A stretch of DNA of 54,612 nt from Mytilinidion resinicola. Its lineage: Eukaryota > Ascomycota > Dothideomycetes > Mytilinidiales > Mytilinidiaceae. The position numbers and the translations under genes were made by a program. The notes under the pieces are model-generated. The model had not been told where the DNA came from. It saw only the letters and a list, made by a program, of their open reading frames with translations, and searched no databases. Location: the NCBI RefSeq assembly GCF_010093595.1, contig NW_022985457.1, positions 1 to 54,612 on the forward strand, given 5' to 3'. This document shows positions 23,528 through 36,500 of the stretch, in pieces. Every line of letters starts with the position of its first letter. Position 1 is the first letter of the stretch.

Positions 23528-26500
23528 TTTTTGCGCGCCTTATACTTTATAGCGGCTTTATTTGCTTTTTAAAGGCTGGCAACTATATTACGCAGTAGTA
23601 TAGCTTAATATATTATCGTTGCAGCACCTTTAGAAAGGCTGCTAAGCGTATTAAAAATTGCTATAGGCGAGCTATTTTAATACCTTTAAATATAATTATA
23701 AATTAAAGCTAATTAAGAGCCTAGCTTATAAGTATTGCTTAGTATTTTTAATTCCTATTAAGCCTTTACTATAGCAGAAGGCGACAGTATATAAAGCTAA
23801 ATATTAAGCTTTAAAAGTACTACCTCTAGATTAAGCAGTATAAGGCCTGCGCCTTAAAAGCCTATATAAATATTACTTTTTATAATTAAGTTATAGAAGG
23901 CTGCTTTAAATACTAGTAAAAACTCTAGCTTTATAACGTAGTTAATATAGTAGCGTATTAAGTCCTTAATTTAGCGCCTATATACCTTTTTTAACGGCAC
24001 AAAGCAGCTAATATTAAGCAGCTACAGCAGGTGTAATAAATACGCTGGCATATAGAGAGTAATAATATTATTCTTTTTATAAATCTTTTTAAATTTAAGC
24101 AAGCGGTGGCTTTTATAGCTATTAATAATTAGCAGCTAATATATACCTATAGTGCGATCCTTTATATACTTATTAAAATACTGCAGCTAGGTAATACTAA
24201 GCTTATTCGTTATCTAGCTATTATTACTTACTGCTATAACCTAGTCTAGTAGTATATTATTACCCTTATACTATATAGAAAGGTAGTACTTACCTAAAAA
24301 GATAATAAATAGCGGGATAGCCTATTTATAGGCATTAACTCCTTAGATTATTATTATCTATTTACGATTGCCTGGCTATATTAATTTTAGATAATTGTAC
24401 TGCTTAGAGCCTATTATAACTATACTAGTTAAAATAACGCCTATTTAGAAGCCAGCTTTATTAAAGTTATATATATTTTTATCTAGAATATTATACTTTA
24501 CTTTTATATTATATATAAGCTTAAACTAATCGCTAATTACCTTTAGATTCTTATATAAAGCTTTCTAATAATTATACTTTTAATTAAATTATGTTTTAAG
24601 CTTAGGTGTTTGCTTAATAAAGTTCTCTGGCTAGTTCTTGCCAACGTGGCCGCGCGCTTAGCGAGCAATTTATTAGCTATCTCTTATATAGTATACAGGT
24701 TGGGCGGAAATTCTTGCGAATCTAGGTCGAGTATATATTAAACAACAACTAATTCCTCTAGCTTAGAAAGCTTCTTCGAATTAGGCTTAGAATCGCGTCG
24801 TGGGGTTATTCCAGCGCGTTAATCTCGAAGTGTGCTTCTAGGTACGTTATATATTATAATAGCGCGCCGTTCGCTTTTAAATTGCTGCTAATTAATTGCT
24901 GCAATAGCTATGCATATTCGACCTTTATTTTGTATTAATTGCACGTTATATTATCGACGTATAGTAGTTAAAAGTTAACGCGTCGCGTTTTTATAATAAA
25001 GTAGACGGCTTGCTTAGGTAGACAGCTTGCTTATAGAATATATTATATTAGATAAAATATTATATTATTATATAACTAGTACTGTTTAAGGAAATAGAGC
25101 ACTATATTATAGGTAAGAAAAACAAATTTATAGAAGTAGCTACTATAGTTCTAGACCCTTAGTATTTAATAGAATATAGGAAAAATAAGAACTAGTAAAT
25201 ATATTACTAGGACTTATATCTAGTATATTATAAAATAAAATATACGAACTATAGGCTATAAAAATAGCTAAAAAATAAGCAGGCGCTTAAGTAATAGAAC
25301 GGCTAGAGCAGCTAAGAATAAGGTTCTATAGAGCAGCCACGGATAAAGAAATATAAACTGCAACTATTACTACTTTAGTAGGAAAAGCCTATATTATAGA
25401 AAAAAAAAGAAACCTAGTAATATAGCCTAACTTTATTCCTATTTAGAACTATAGATATATAATTCTATTAGTTAAAATTAGTAGGAACCTAGTAAAAGCA
25501 CTGCTAGATAGTAGCACGCAGGGAAATTTTATATTCTATAACTTTATTAGGAGAAACTAGATCCCCTAGTAATAGAAAAATAGACTTTATAAACTATATA
25601 TAGTAGATAGCACACCTGTATAATATAGTAATAGGTAGGTAACTACGGAAACTTAACTAGGTGTTATATAGATTATAGAATATAGAGAAACTATTAGTAT
25701 AGATATAATAAACATAGTAAGATATAATATAATTTTAGGTATACTATAGCTAAAAAAGTATAACCTTTAAATTAATTAGAAATCTAGTAAAGTAAGGATC
25801 TAAATAGAAAGCAGACTAAAAAGCACCCTGCGCTAGAACTAGCCTAAGTAAAAACAAAATATTAATATAGATACCTTATAAGGTAAAAACGCCTAAAAAG
25901 AAAAAAAGGCAGTAAGCTAATAGTAGCCTAAACCTCTAAATAGCCGGCAGGTAGCTAAAGTAATAAAAGTACTAAACGTGCTAGAAAAATACAATAAATT
26001 TAAAGAAATCTTTATAGAAATGGTTTAGAATATACTACTAAAGCACTAATTTTAGGATTACTATATTCCCCTAGTACTAGGCGAATAACCGCAGTTTAGA
26101 CTAATCTACTTACTAGCCTAGAGCGAACTAAAAGTACTAGAAGAATACTTAGAAAAGAACCTAAAGTAAGGATTTATTAGACTATTAGAATTACCTGCAG
26201 GTTACCCTATAATATTTATTCTAAAACTAAATAGTAAGCTACGCCTTTATATAGACTATAGATAACTAAATAAGATTATAATTAAAAACTGCTATCTATT
26301 ACCTTTAATCTCTAAACTTAAAAACTAACTTAAAAACTAACTATATAAGGCTAAGTACTTTACAAAAATAAACCTACGCGAAGGGTACTACTTAATTAGG
26401 ATAAGAGAAGGAAAAGAGTAGAAAACAGCTTTTAGAACTTAATATAGACACTATAAGTATATAGTAATACTATTTAGGCTTACTAACGCGCTAGCAATAT

Positions 26501-27907
26501 TCTAGGCGGTAGTTAACTTAGCGCTAAGGGGCTACCTAAATCGGTTTATAGTAGTATACTTTAATAATATCCTTATATACTTAGAAACGCTAAGCAAATA
26601 TAAAATATATATATAAAAAGTACTTAAAAAACTTAAAAAATACAACCTTATAGTAAACCCGGACAAGTGCAAGTTCTATAGGTAGAAAGTCGGATTCCTA
26701 AAATACGTTATTAGTCCAGGACAGATTAAAATAGAAGAAGGTAAGGTGTCCTCTATTTAAAAATAGCTAGAGCCTATAAATTTAAAGGAACTATAGTTAT
26801 TCCTAGGGTTAGCTAATTACTATAGGCAGTTTATTAAGGGTTACTTAAAAATTACAGAGCTATTTATAGAACTTACTAAAAAGGATATAAAGTATAGATA
26901 GATCTTAAAAGCGCAGAGCGCATTTAATAAGTTAAAGGCACGATTTGCCTTAAAACTAGTATTAGCAATTTTTAATCTATAGAAACTAGTTACTATTAAA
27001 AGTAATATATTAGACAAAGTATTAAGAGCAATACTTAACTAACTAGATAAATAAGGGAAGTTATATTCTATAGCGTTCTACTTATAAAAGCTAAGCCTAG
27101 CTAAGCTAAACTATAATATCTATAATAAGGAACTGCTAGCTATAGTAAAAGCATTTAGTTAATAAAAAGTTTATTTTAAAAAAGCAGTATATATAATACA
27201 GGTATATATAGACTATAAAAATCTAATATACTTTACTATAACTAAGGATTTAAACAGAAGATAAGTAAAATAGTTAGAAAAACGAGAAACCTTTAATTTT
27301 AGGATTATATACTAAAAGGAATCTAAAAACGCTTATATAAACGCATTTAGCTAAAGGCCGGACTATATAAAAGGAGCCGAAAAAGCCAGGCAATCTACAC
27401 TTAGGAAGAGAAGTTTAGGAACCCTTAAATTTAACCACGCGTAAGCAGCAGCTGTTTATTAGTCCGAGGACAACAAGTGGTATAGATAAATTAAGGTAGT
27501 ATAGAAATTAGATTAAGAAAGCCGAGATTTAGCAGGTTATAACTAGCAAAGTTTGCGCCTAGAACCTATAAACTAAGAATATAAAGAAATCTAGGATAGT
27601 ATTATTACCTTATAGAATAAAATATTTATACCTAAGGCCTTATAAAAAGAGCTTATTAAGGAATTCTATAGTATACCGGCGTATAGGCACTAGGAAGTGG
27701 AAAAAACACAGGAAAGAATTATAAGAATATTTTACTTCCCTAAACTCCGGAAGCTAACGGAGAAAATTGTATATAAATATAAATATATAAAAAATAAGTT
27801 AGTATAATACGCACTATATAAACTAATAAAGAGTTCCTCTACACCGGAAAAAGTATAAAAATCTATTATATAGAACTTTATAGTTAAGCTACTATAGTCT
27901 ATTAAAC
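23528..27907. repeat. Near-identical direct copy of 19,138-23,517 (probable assembly duplication)
   Basis: Every base compared is shifted by exactly 4,390 positions relative to 19,138-23,517. I noticed one difference, T at 19,629 versus C at 24,019. The copy begins immediately after the Ns and ends exactly where the upstream copy met the Ns (27,907), after which E1 pol continues without a break. Content: the left part of the Fot-like element (to 25,043) and E1 pol up to the integrase. A real tandem duplication would not be expected to have both junctions at an N gap. Confidence 0.88.
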
Positions 27908-29583
27908 CTATAATAGGTATAAAGTATAATATAATATTAGTAGTTACGGACCGACTAACCAAATATACCTACTTTATCCCTTATTAAAAAGTATTAACGG
28001 CAGAAGATCTAGCCTATATATTTTTAAAGTACGTTATTAGCAACTATAGGCTACCCTAGGAGATAATTTCAGACTAAGATAAGCTTTTTACATCGAAATT
28101 CTGGCAAACCCTTACTGCATAACTAGGAATAAAGCATAAGCTTTCTACAGCGTTTTACCCTTAAACGGACGGGTAAACGGAAAAGCTTAATTAGACTTTA
28201 GAATAGTACCTATAATACTATATTAACTACAGGCAGGATAATTAGGTATTACTGCTACTAATAGCCTAGTTCGCCTATAATAGCGCATCTACAGAAATAA
28301 TAAAGGTATTACCCTTTTTTATAAACTATAGTTTTAATCTAGAAGTGTATTAAAAACCCCGACTTAATAGTATAAGGGCCTAGAGGGCACTGCTATTAGT
28401 TAAAAATATTAAAGAGCTATAGAAACAGCTTTTAATAGATATCTAATTTCTAATACTAAGGTTAGCAAGATATTATAATTAACACCGGAGTGTTACACCA
28501 ACCTTTAAAAGGGGGGGATAGAGTCTACCTACTCTGCAAAAATATTAAAATAAAATAACTAAGTATAAAGTTAAACTATATTAAGATTAGACTATTTAAA
28601 ATATAGAACGTTATTAGCCTAGTAAATTACAAGCTTAGGCTACCTAATAGAATAAAGATATACCCGGTTTTATACGTATTGCTACTAGAACCTGCACTAC
28701 CTAATACTAAGCTAGAAAATAATATTAAGGTTAATAATAATAATAAGTATAAGGTTAAGTAAATCCTAGATTCCTAATAGTATAGTTAGTAAAGGGAGTA
28801 CCTAATTAAGTAGAAAGAATACAGCACCTTTAAAAATATATAGGAACCGGTTAAGGGTTTAGTAAACTATTAAAAACTCCTACAGCAGTTTTACCGCTAG
28901 AATCCGGAACAGCCTAGAATAATAGCAATATTGCGCTAGTTAACTAGGAAGAATCTAGCGGATTAAAGGACCCCGCAGAACTAAACGCGCTAAAGGAAGA
29001 CAAGGCTTCCCTTTTAACACGCTTTTGTTCTTTCTGCGCAGCCTTTTCCTAATCTTCCTTTTCTATCTCCTCTAGAGTAGAAAAACCCTTATAAAGTATA
29101 TTAGAGCAATACTGCTTTAGGAGCTTGCGCTGCTTATATAACCGATAATATTTAGTATAGGCAGCCTCTTCCTTTTATTCTAATTAAGCTATAGCAGTAT
29201 CTAGTTTATAGACTATAAAATATTAGTAAAAAGTAATAATAAAATAAGGATAACCTATAAGCAGCCTTATTAATACCAAAGATATTATATATACTACTAA
29301 TCTTTATATATTTCCTATACTAAGTATTACCCTCTAATATTTTATAGGCCAGGCTTTTATTATAATAGTAAGAATAGAAAGGTATTTTAATTCCAAACTT
29401 TACAGAACAATTAGATAAAAGGTTACGTTATAAGAACTTACTAGATTTCGGAACCTTAGGTATAGTAAAAGAAGAAATAGAAAAGCATAATAATAGCCTA
29501 GTAAATAGAATATTGCTAGCTATTTATCCGAGACCCTACTATAAAGGCACTTTCGGGCCGAAAGCCTTAGAAGGGGAAGTAAG
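27908..29583 (+). pseudogene. E1 pol 3' end: integrase and chromodomain, plus antisense region
   Basis: Continues E1 from the integrase core (VVTDRLTKYTYFI near 27,945; LYTSKFWQTLTA near 28,085; DGQTEKLN-type motif near 28,170) to the chromodomain relic (EYLIK*KEY and *EPVKGL, about 28,798-28,870). Positions 28,980-29,430 correspond to the antisense Cys/coil frame of E2. A purine-rich tract (GAAGGGGAAGTAAG) precedes the 3' LTR. Stops throughout. Confidence 0.78.
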
Positions 29584-30130
29584 TATTATAACCTATAATA
29601 TAAACCACCTAAGCGCAGCGGCACTTACAAAGATAAGTAAGTAGATAAGACTAATTACGCAGAACTAGGTTATAGAACTAAAAGGGTTACGTGTAGAATA
29701 TATTAGTATTCTAGATTCCCCTATAAACTGCTAGTAGATAGGAATAATATAAGGATAGGGATTATAAAATAAAAGGTTTATATAATAGATTAGAGGAATC
29801 TAAGCTAGGATTATAGTAATCTAGGGAATATTTAGGAATCGGGCTAATTTAGGAGCTGTTCCGGGATTAGACTAATTTAGGACGGATTAGGCTAATCTAT
29901 AGATTTCTTAGGACGGAGCTTTTATATATAAGGACGCTCCTTTATATAAATAGGAACCTTATATTTAACTTAAGACTTTAATACTACCTATTAAAAGTAA
30001 TAACCCTGTCTTGCATTCTAATTAATTATTGCCTTACCTTTTAAAAACTATTGCACCCCAATAACAACTTAACCTATACCCTGCCTCAGTGTGTAACACT
30101 TAGAAGGTATAGAAAAAACGACCCGTTATA
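29584..30130 (+). mobile_element. 3' LTR of chromovirus E1
   Basis: 547 bp from TATTATAACC to ACCCGTTATA, followed by CTAAT, which repeats the bases at 8601-8605. B-type U3 cassette at about 29,770-29,900. Confidence 0.87.
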
Positions 30131-33100
30131 CTAATATCTATTACCCTAGTACTATAGCTCCTATTCCTTAAAGGTAAAGATAATAATAAGCAACTTCTTA
30201 TTATAGATTTTATAATTATATTCCGCCGGTGTTATTTTATATAAGTAGTAGGTAATAGAGTGCTATATTCTATTATTATATAGCTAGGAGAAGACTTCCG
30301 CAGCTATATAATCTAAAGCGTCTGTTTTAATATATAATTTTAGGTTTAAATTAAAGTGTTTAAAATAAGGCGCGGTGGTAAATACGGTTTTATGGTTATT
30401 AAAAGCTTTCTAGTAATTTGTTGTTTACTTAAAATAAAAGCGGCCGTCCGGTTTTTTCCTAAATAGATTAGTAAGCAGTTAATATAGCCGTAAGAAACCT
30501 TATATAAAACGCCTGTAGAAATTAGCTAAACCTAAAAAGGCTTAGATATTCTTAAGGTATATAGGAGAGGCCTATTTAGTAATAGCTTTAACTTTTTCTA
30601 GATCTATTTTAATGCTATTAGTTATAATAATAAGGCCTAAGTATTTAATATACTTAACTAGGAATTTGCATTTATTAATATTAAGATATAAGCCGGCTTT
30701 ATAAAGCTAATTAAGTACCTTTTAAATATAGGCAACGTGTTTTTCTTCTATTCTATTAGTAAATACCAGTATATTATCTATATATACGGAGCAGAAGTTG
30801 TTAAGGTATTTGCGTAGGATATTATTAATAAATATCTGAAATATACCGGGACTATTATATATACTAAATCCTAAGACTTTTAATTAAAACATGCCGTAGC
30901 GCGTAATAAAGGCTGTCTTCTATCTATTTTCTAGTTTAATACGTACGCGGTTAAAAGCGGAAATAATATCTAGCTTAGTATACTACTTAGCCTTACTAAG
31001 GCAATTAAGCGTCTCCTAGATAATAGGAATTAGGTATTAATTCTTAACTATAATAGCGTTAAGGCCTTAGTAATTAATATAGAAGCGGTATATTCCGTCC
31101 GGTTTTTTAACTAGAAGTACTGGTGCGTATATAGAAAAGTTACTGTTTTTAATAAAGCCCTTGCCGAGCAGCTTCTATAGCTTATTATATATAATACAGT
31201 TCTTTTCTTTTAATATAGCACAGGTCTTCTATTTTAGCAAAAAGGATCCTAGTTATAGAAGAATAGCGTAATTATATTCCCGGTAAAGGGGAAGGTTTCC
31301 TACTTCTTATCTAGACTATATATCTATTTAGGGGTGGAAATGTTTATCTAGGCAAGCGCGGAGCTTTTTAGGTAAATATATCTTCTATTTCTTTATAAAC
31401 TTATTATATTTATTAACAGAAAAAGCGTGGAGTTTAAGCGTGCTATTATCCTCCGGTATACTAATAATATGCCCGATTGCGGGCGTATTAAATAAGGAGT
31501 TGTCTAGTATAGGTATAAACTCCGGTCCGTGGATCTAAATAAGGTCTTCGGGCTTAGCGCGTTAAATATAGCGTTCTATCGGACTAATAGATATCGCGAA
31601 TAAGAATATAGACTAAAGCTTAGCTAGTCCAGTGGGCTACGTAGCACCCTTATAATGGATCTTCGCGGGTATACTATTGCTGTAATAGTAAAGATTATAA
31701 TACTGTAATTAATAGAAATAAAAGCTTTTTTTAATAAAGTTAATTTCCAGGTTATAAGTTTCGTGCTAGTTAGTTTCTAAAACTACAGGTATATATTCTA
31801 GGTTAGTAATATAGCAGACTAGCTGCTTTATATAAGAACCTATAGTAATATTAATAATTGCAGTATAAGTAATAGACTGGGAAGAATTAGAGTTATTAAT
31901 ATAGGTAAGATAATAAGGTAAATTAAGAGGAATTTAATAAATTTTATATTTGCGCGTAAATAATTAATTAATAAAAGAGGATATTATACTGTTATTAGAG
32001 AGAGAATAAGTATAAATAGTTTAATTACTATCTAAAACTATAAAATAAGAAAGCAAATACTAACTACCTTTTTTCGGCTGGAGCTTTATAATATCGTGCT
32101 AAGTATAGGTAATTACCGTTGCGGAAATATAAAGTTCCGGCTAACTTTCCTTATTTTTAATATACTTAAGTACTTCCTATAGCTAAAAAGAAGTGTTAAG
32201 CTATAGAAAGGGTTCTATAGTCCTCTTTATCCTATGCTTTTTTAGTATTCTATATTTAATACCCCTATAACAGCTTTTATACAGTTTCCGGGCCTTTTTA
32301 TATAGAAGGTTATCTAAAGTAGAAACTAAGTTACCGTATTTAGAGGAAGCTAGTATAGAATAGGGGGTGGATAACGGGGTTAATAATAGGGTGGATAACG
32401 GGGTTAATAACAGGGTGGATAACAGGGTTAATAATAGAGTAGATAATAGGGTATTTTCGTAATTAATTATAAGGGGTTCTTAGGCGCGACTGTGCTTAAG
32501 GACTACTCGTTTTCCTAGCCGGAAAATATAGTGTTAGTAGCGCGGAAAGGAAGACTACTAGTTGTCTAGATAGAGAAGTTCTAAAGAAGACAGTTATTAT
32601 TAGTAGCGCGGTGGCCAACGCAATAGTAATAGTTGTAAGCGCCGGCTTAATAAGTCTATTTTTTATCCTCTAAAAAGAGCTTACTAATACTTCGGATATA
32701 GGCTAGCTTATCCTCTAGCTTTATAGCTCGCAGGCGTTGCTTAGTGCTAGGTGCAGCTATAATAGTATAGGTGCGCCGGGCGCTTAGAGCAGTTATAGTA
32801 CCGGTAGTTATAGTAGTGGTTTCTAGCGTAGGCGTAGATAAGTATCCTCTATAGCCGCGGCCGCGGCCGTAAGTAGATTAAGTAGCCGTTGTTATAGATA
32901 ATATAGTAGTCTAATAGGGCTAGAATATAAAGGTATTATATTGCTTAAATTATTAGAAAGCGGCGTCCTATATATCTAAGGTATAGATATATTATATAAA
33001 ATTATTAAAACGGTGATATATAACACTATTAACTAGTTTAGATTATAAGTATAGTATAAGTTGCTTATAGAACTAGTGGATAAGCTCTGCTTACCCGTAG

Positions 33101-33278
33101 TTAAGGTTGCTAATAATATTAAGGAAGCGGTTGTAGAAAATAGTAAATAAGTTAGTACCTATACGGAGAGTTTTAAGCTATATAAGGGCCTTAGCCTTAA
33201 TATTATACTTACTATAGCTTTTATCTAAGAAGCGTAGAGCCTTAGTCTTATTATAGATAATATATTAGCGGTGCTGTG
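30131..33278 (-). pseudogene. Element H gag-PR-RT-RNase H (5' half), RIP-degraded
   Basis: Minus-strand continuation of the Gypsy element broken at 8605. Right to left it shows gag (FLDKSYSKYNIKAKALI near 33,200; FYNRFLNIISNLNYG near 33,115), a zinc-knuckle relic YYYCVGHRAT near 32,600, a low-complexity repeat (32,365), and a protease/linker zone. RT follows, with the catalytic loop YIDNILVF near 30,770, then RNase H to 30,136. The gag N-terminus and 5' LTR are missing because the sequence meets the solo LTR at 33,279. Stops are frequent and CA/TG nearly absent. Confidence 0.78.
32365..32452 (-). repeat. 24-bp tandem repeat in element H
   Basis: Three 24-bp units, GGGTGGATAACGGGGTTAATAATA-like, at 32,365, 32,389 and 32,413, plus a partial fourth. 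Because 24 is a multiple of three it encodes an eight-residue repeat in the gag-PR linker of minus-strand element H. Confidence 0.85.
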
Positions 33279-33573
33279 TGTTACGGTAACGATGTATCGG
33301 GCATTTGAACGCGAGATAGACAAGTATTAGATTCAAAGAAGGATAACTACGTGCTATTACCGTGGTTGGTTACAAGACGTCAAGATGCCGAATTGAATTC
33401 GGGACGGGAGCCAGGCTATATACAGGACGAGAAAAAGGGCTCGCATATAGCGCGTGGCCCTAACAGAATTGGGAATTAGGTGGCAGGCGCGTGGCGCACG
33501 CGTGCGCACGTATGCGGCAACAAGGTGTCAGGGGATTGATGCTTAGAGGGAGGCCATGATTAATACCGTGACA
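33279..33573. mobile_element. Solo LTR at a junction between element H and a LINE
   Basis: 295 bp with TGTTACGGTA at the left and TACCGTGACA at the right (complementary ends, TG...CA). GC-rich and only lightly mutated. To the left is mid-gag of H, to the right the mid-RT region of a LINE. The flanking pentamers (CTGTG, AATGC) differ, so there is no target duplication. It probably arose by recombination between LTRs of different insertions, or marks a misjoin. Confidence 0.6.
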
Positions 33574-36500
33574 AATGCGTTTAAGCAGCTTACCTACTAT
33601 TTCTAGCAGCGCAATTAGCCTGTATAACTTTACTATATTATAGAACGCTTTCTAAGGCTTATATAGCACTATAGTAATTAATTTTTTATACGGCTATAGG
33701 TAGTGCCCTATATATACGCACCTAGTAAAAAACCTGGCCAGCGTTAGTACTAGCTGTATTTTATATTTCTTAAAAATCCTATTAGTTATTTTTATAATAC
33801 CTAGGGCCTTATCTAGGGCTATTTCTATTAGCGCGGAGAGGATGTCTTCTATTATAATATTTTATAAGGACTTATACAGCTCTAGGTATTAGTATTCTTT
33901 AATATTAGAAAGGTCTACCTTTATAAGGGGTAGGAAGAACTATTCTATAAGTATTTAGGCTTTAGTCTTATTATCTATATAGAGCGTTGCGTTGTTAGGC
34001 CGTAAAAAAAAGGGGAATTAAGGCAGTAGCTGTAGTTCCTTTCTAATAGTTCTACCCTATTTAGCTAGCTTCTATACGCCTTTCGGATCTAACGTAATTT
34101 TATCTACTACGCGGCGCTATGCTTTTATACTCTTTTTGCGTATAGCCCTTTTCTTTCTATTATACTATACTCTGTACAAAATCTAGTCCTCTACTATTCT
34201 TAATAAGCGCTAGGTCCTATAGGCCCGCTTTATCTCCTGCACTTCCTTAGTACACTTTATTAACCACGCAGGTAATACTTATTTTAATAGCTTTATAAGT
34301 GGTATAGTTTTATCTATTATAGCTTATATATACTTATATAGGCAGTATATAAATATATTAAAATCTTCCTCTATCTCCTATAGGTTATTCCAAGTTTCTA
34401 GCTTATCTAGCTATATTACTAGGTTCTTTTATACTTTTTTCTATACTATATCCTTCTATAGCCTACGCTGCAGGGGTTTAGCTGCCTTTAGTAGTAAGAT
34501 ATCGAACTCTGTATATATAGGCCGGTAATTAGAATTGCAGTTCTATTCCTTTTATACTATAGAGGAAATTATTTGTTCTATTAGCCACCCTATTATAAAT
34601 ATAAGGTTAATTATAGACTATAATATTCCTTTTACCTATATTTCTAGCCCTTCCTCTATAGCTAGGTTTATACCTGCTTCGCGCGTAATATAGAGGAGCT
34701 TCTCTGCTTACTCCTTAATTTATATAACTTAAACTCCTTCCTATAGTAAATAGTATAGGTTTATATTTCTAATAAGGATATATTCCGCTTCGGTATTATT
34801 TAGCAGTAGGGGTAGTTCCTGTATAATACTATTAGGGTTCGGGTTATAGATATTATAAATATAGATCCTTTCTCCCTCTATATAAAAGAAAAGGGTGTTA
34901 AAATCTAGTAAATAGTGTATAACCGACTATTTATTAATATCTAGCTATTTATTAATATATATGTAGGCTTTTATATATTCCTCTCCTATATATAGTAGAT
35001 AGTATAACTTTATTATATATATTATATACACTATATACTCCTGCCCCTACTTGCATAGGTTCCTCTATAGTTTTTATATAGCTAGTACTATAGGTTATAG
35101 GCTAGCGTTCTCCGCCTTTTTAAGAAACTTCTTCTAAGTTATTAAGTTCTTATAGACGTTATACTGTATAATAGTAAAGTTGTTTAGTTATTCTAATATT
35201 AGCTTATTTCGGTGTCCTCTTATTATTTCTTAGCTTGCCCGTTGTCTACCTGGGTCCTTTGCTTAGCGTAGATTTATTAGTTGGCTAGGTTGTCTTATAA
35301 TAATAGTATTTAAACCTCTCCGCTTAATATTAGCTAATTGCCTCTGCTATATATAGTTTGTATAGCTAGCTGTAATAATACTTCCGGCAGCGTAGCTAAT
35401 CGGTTGGGTCGCGTAAATTAGGCGGGCTGCGTTCTACTTCCGATTCCAAATGCTTTGTTAATAGCGGGCTAGTCTTTATCCGCTGTAAGCACCTTCTTTA
35501 GTTGCCTAGGTCCGGGTTTCTTTAAAAGTGCAGGTATAGTAGAAGCCGTGGATACTATAGAGTTTATAGAGGAGGGCTTCTCTGCTTATATTTTAAACTT
35601 CCCTATATATTATACTTTCTTTTTTAAAGCTATTTTCCTTATATACTATTGTTTATTATATAACTGCGCTTAGAATATATATAGTTTATTGCACTCTGCA
35701 GTATATTAGCGTAGTATTATCTATTTTTTATTAAAGGCCCTTTACTAGACCCCCTTTTAAATAGTATATTCGGCACTATATAATAGGTGGTTTCTGTTAT
35801 AGTTTGCGCATTTCTTAATAGTCTTATCCGGGCACACTTTTATATTATGCTTGCCTAAATATACTACGTATTTAATATTCTTTTTACAGTACCTTATAAT
35901 ATGCCTATAGCCCTGGCAGTTAAAGCACTATATAGCTATAAATCCTACCTTATACCTTAAGGCGTTAAGTATATAGCCTTTCTAAGTAATACTGTTATTA
36001 ATAGTGTTATTTACTATTACTTCTATTTATACGCCTATAATAGCCAAGCTTATATACTATACTAGGTTTGCCTGCGCTACAGTAATAGCTGCCTTATTCT
36101 TCTATATAATTTTATTAATTATAAGTCCTAGGTTATAGGTTACGTTGTTTTCTATTATATTCTTTTATAGACTTAGGTTGTTAAGGTCCATCTTTTTAGG
36201 CACGTTGTGTACTTTAATAAGCACTGTAGGCGTGCGTATAGTAGTAAAGGAGCCTAGGATAAGAACTTAATCCTTCTTCTTTAGGAGGGCGTTTTTTAAT
36301 AGCTTATCCGCGATAATTGCCTTAATATTACCACTTTATAGCTTCCTAATACTACTAATTTTTATAGTTTCCGGCTCTTCTGCTGCTTATAGCTTTTTTA
36401 TAATATAGTTGTTTATATATATCGCGTTAGCCGCTTGCTAGGCGTTGTTTTTAATATAGATATTGATTTTATAAAGGTTATTTATTATATTCTATCCGAT

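Larger units (their letters stand above)
8606..30130 (+). mobile_element. Chromovirus E1, old Gypsy element containing nested insertions
   Basis: LTRs of 547 bp lie at 8606-9152 and 29,584-30,130, both ending TA...TA where TG...CA has been RIP-mutated. The five bases CTAAT at 8601-8605 and 30,131-30,135 are the target duplication, and the flanks are the two halves of element H pol. Internal sequence: gag 9153-10,464; E2 inserted; gag end 18,135-18,817; Fot-like element inserted; PR-RT-RH-INT 20,654-23,517; 10-N gap; a repeat of 19,138-23,517; then INT-chromodomain 27,908-28,960, the antisense region and the 3' LTR. Heavily RIP-mutated, more so than E2. The span includes the probable assembly duplication. 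Confidence 0.85.

Noticed and set aside
19138..27907. Genuine segmental duplication within E1
   Set aside because: Both junctions coincide with the N gap and identity is near perfect despite RIP being active in this genome, so an assembly overlap is preferred.
27732..27962. 76-codon minus-strand open frame
   Set aside because: Antisense to E1 integrase; its Tyr/Ile/Phe-rich translation reflects AT-rich composition only.
32365..32452. CRISPR-like array
   Set aside because: The units are contiguous, without spacers, and in frame within a retroelement; this is a minisatellite.
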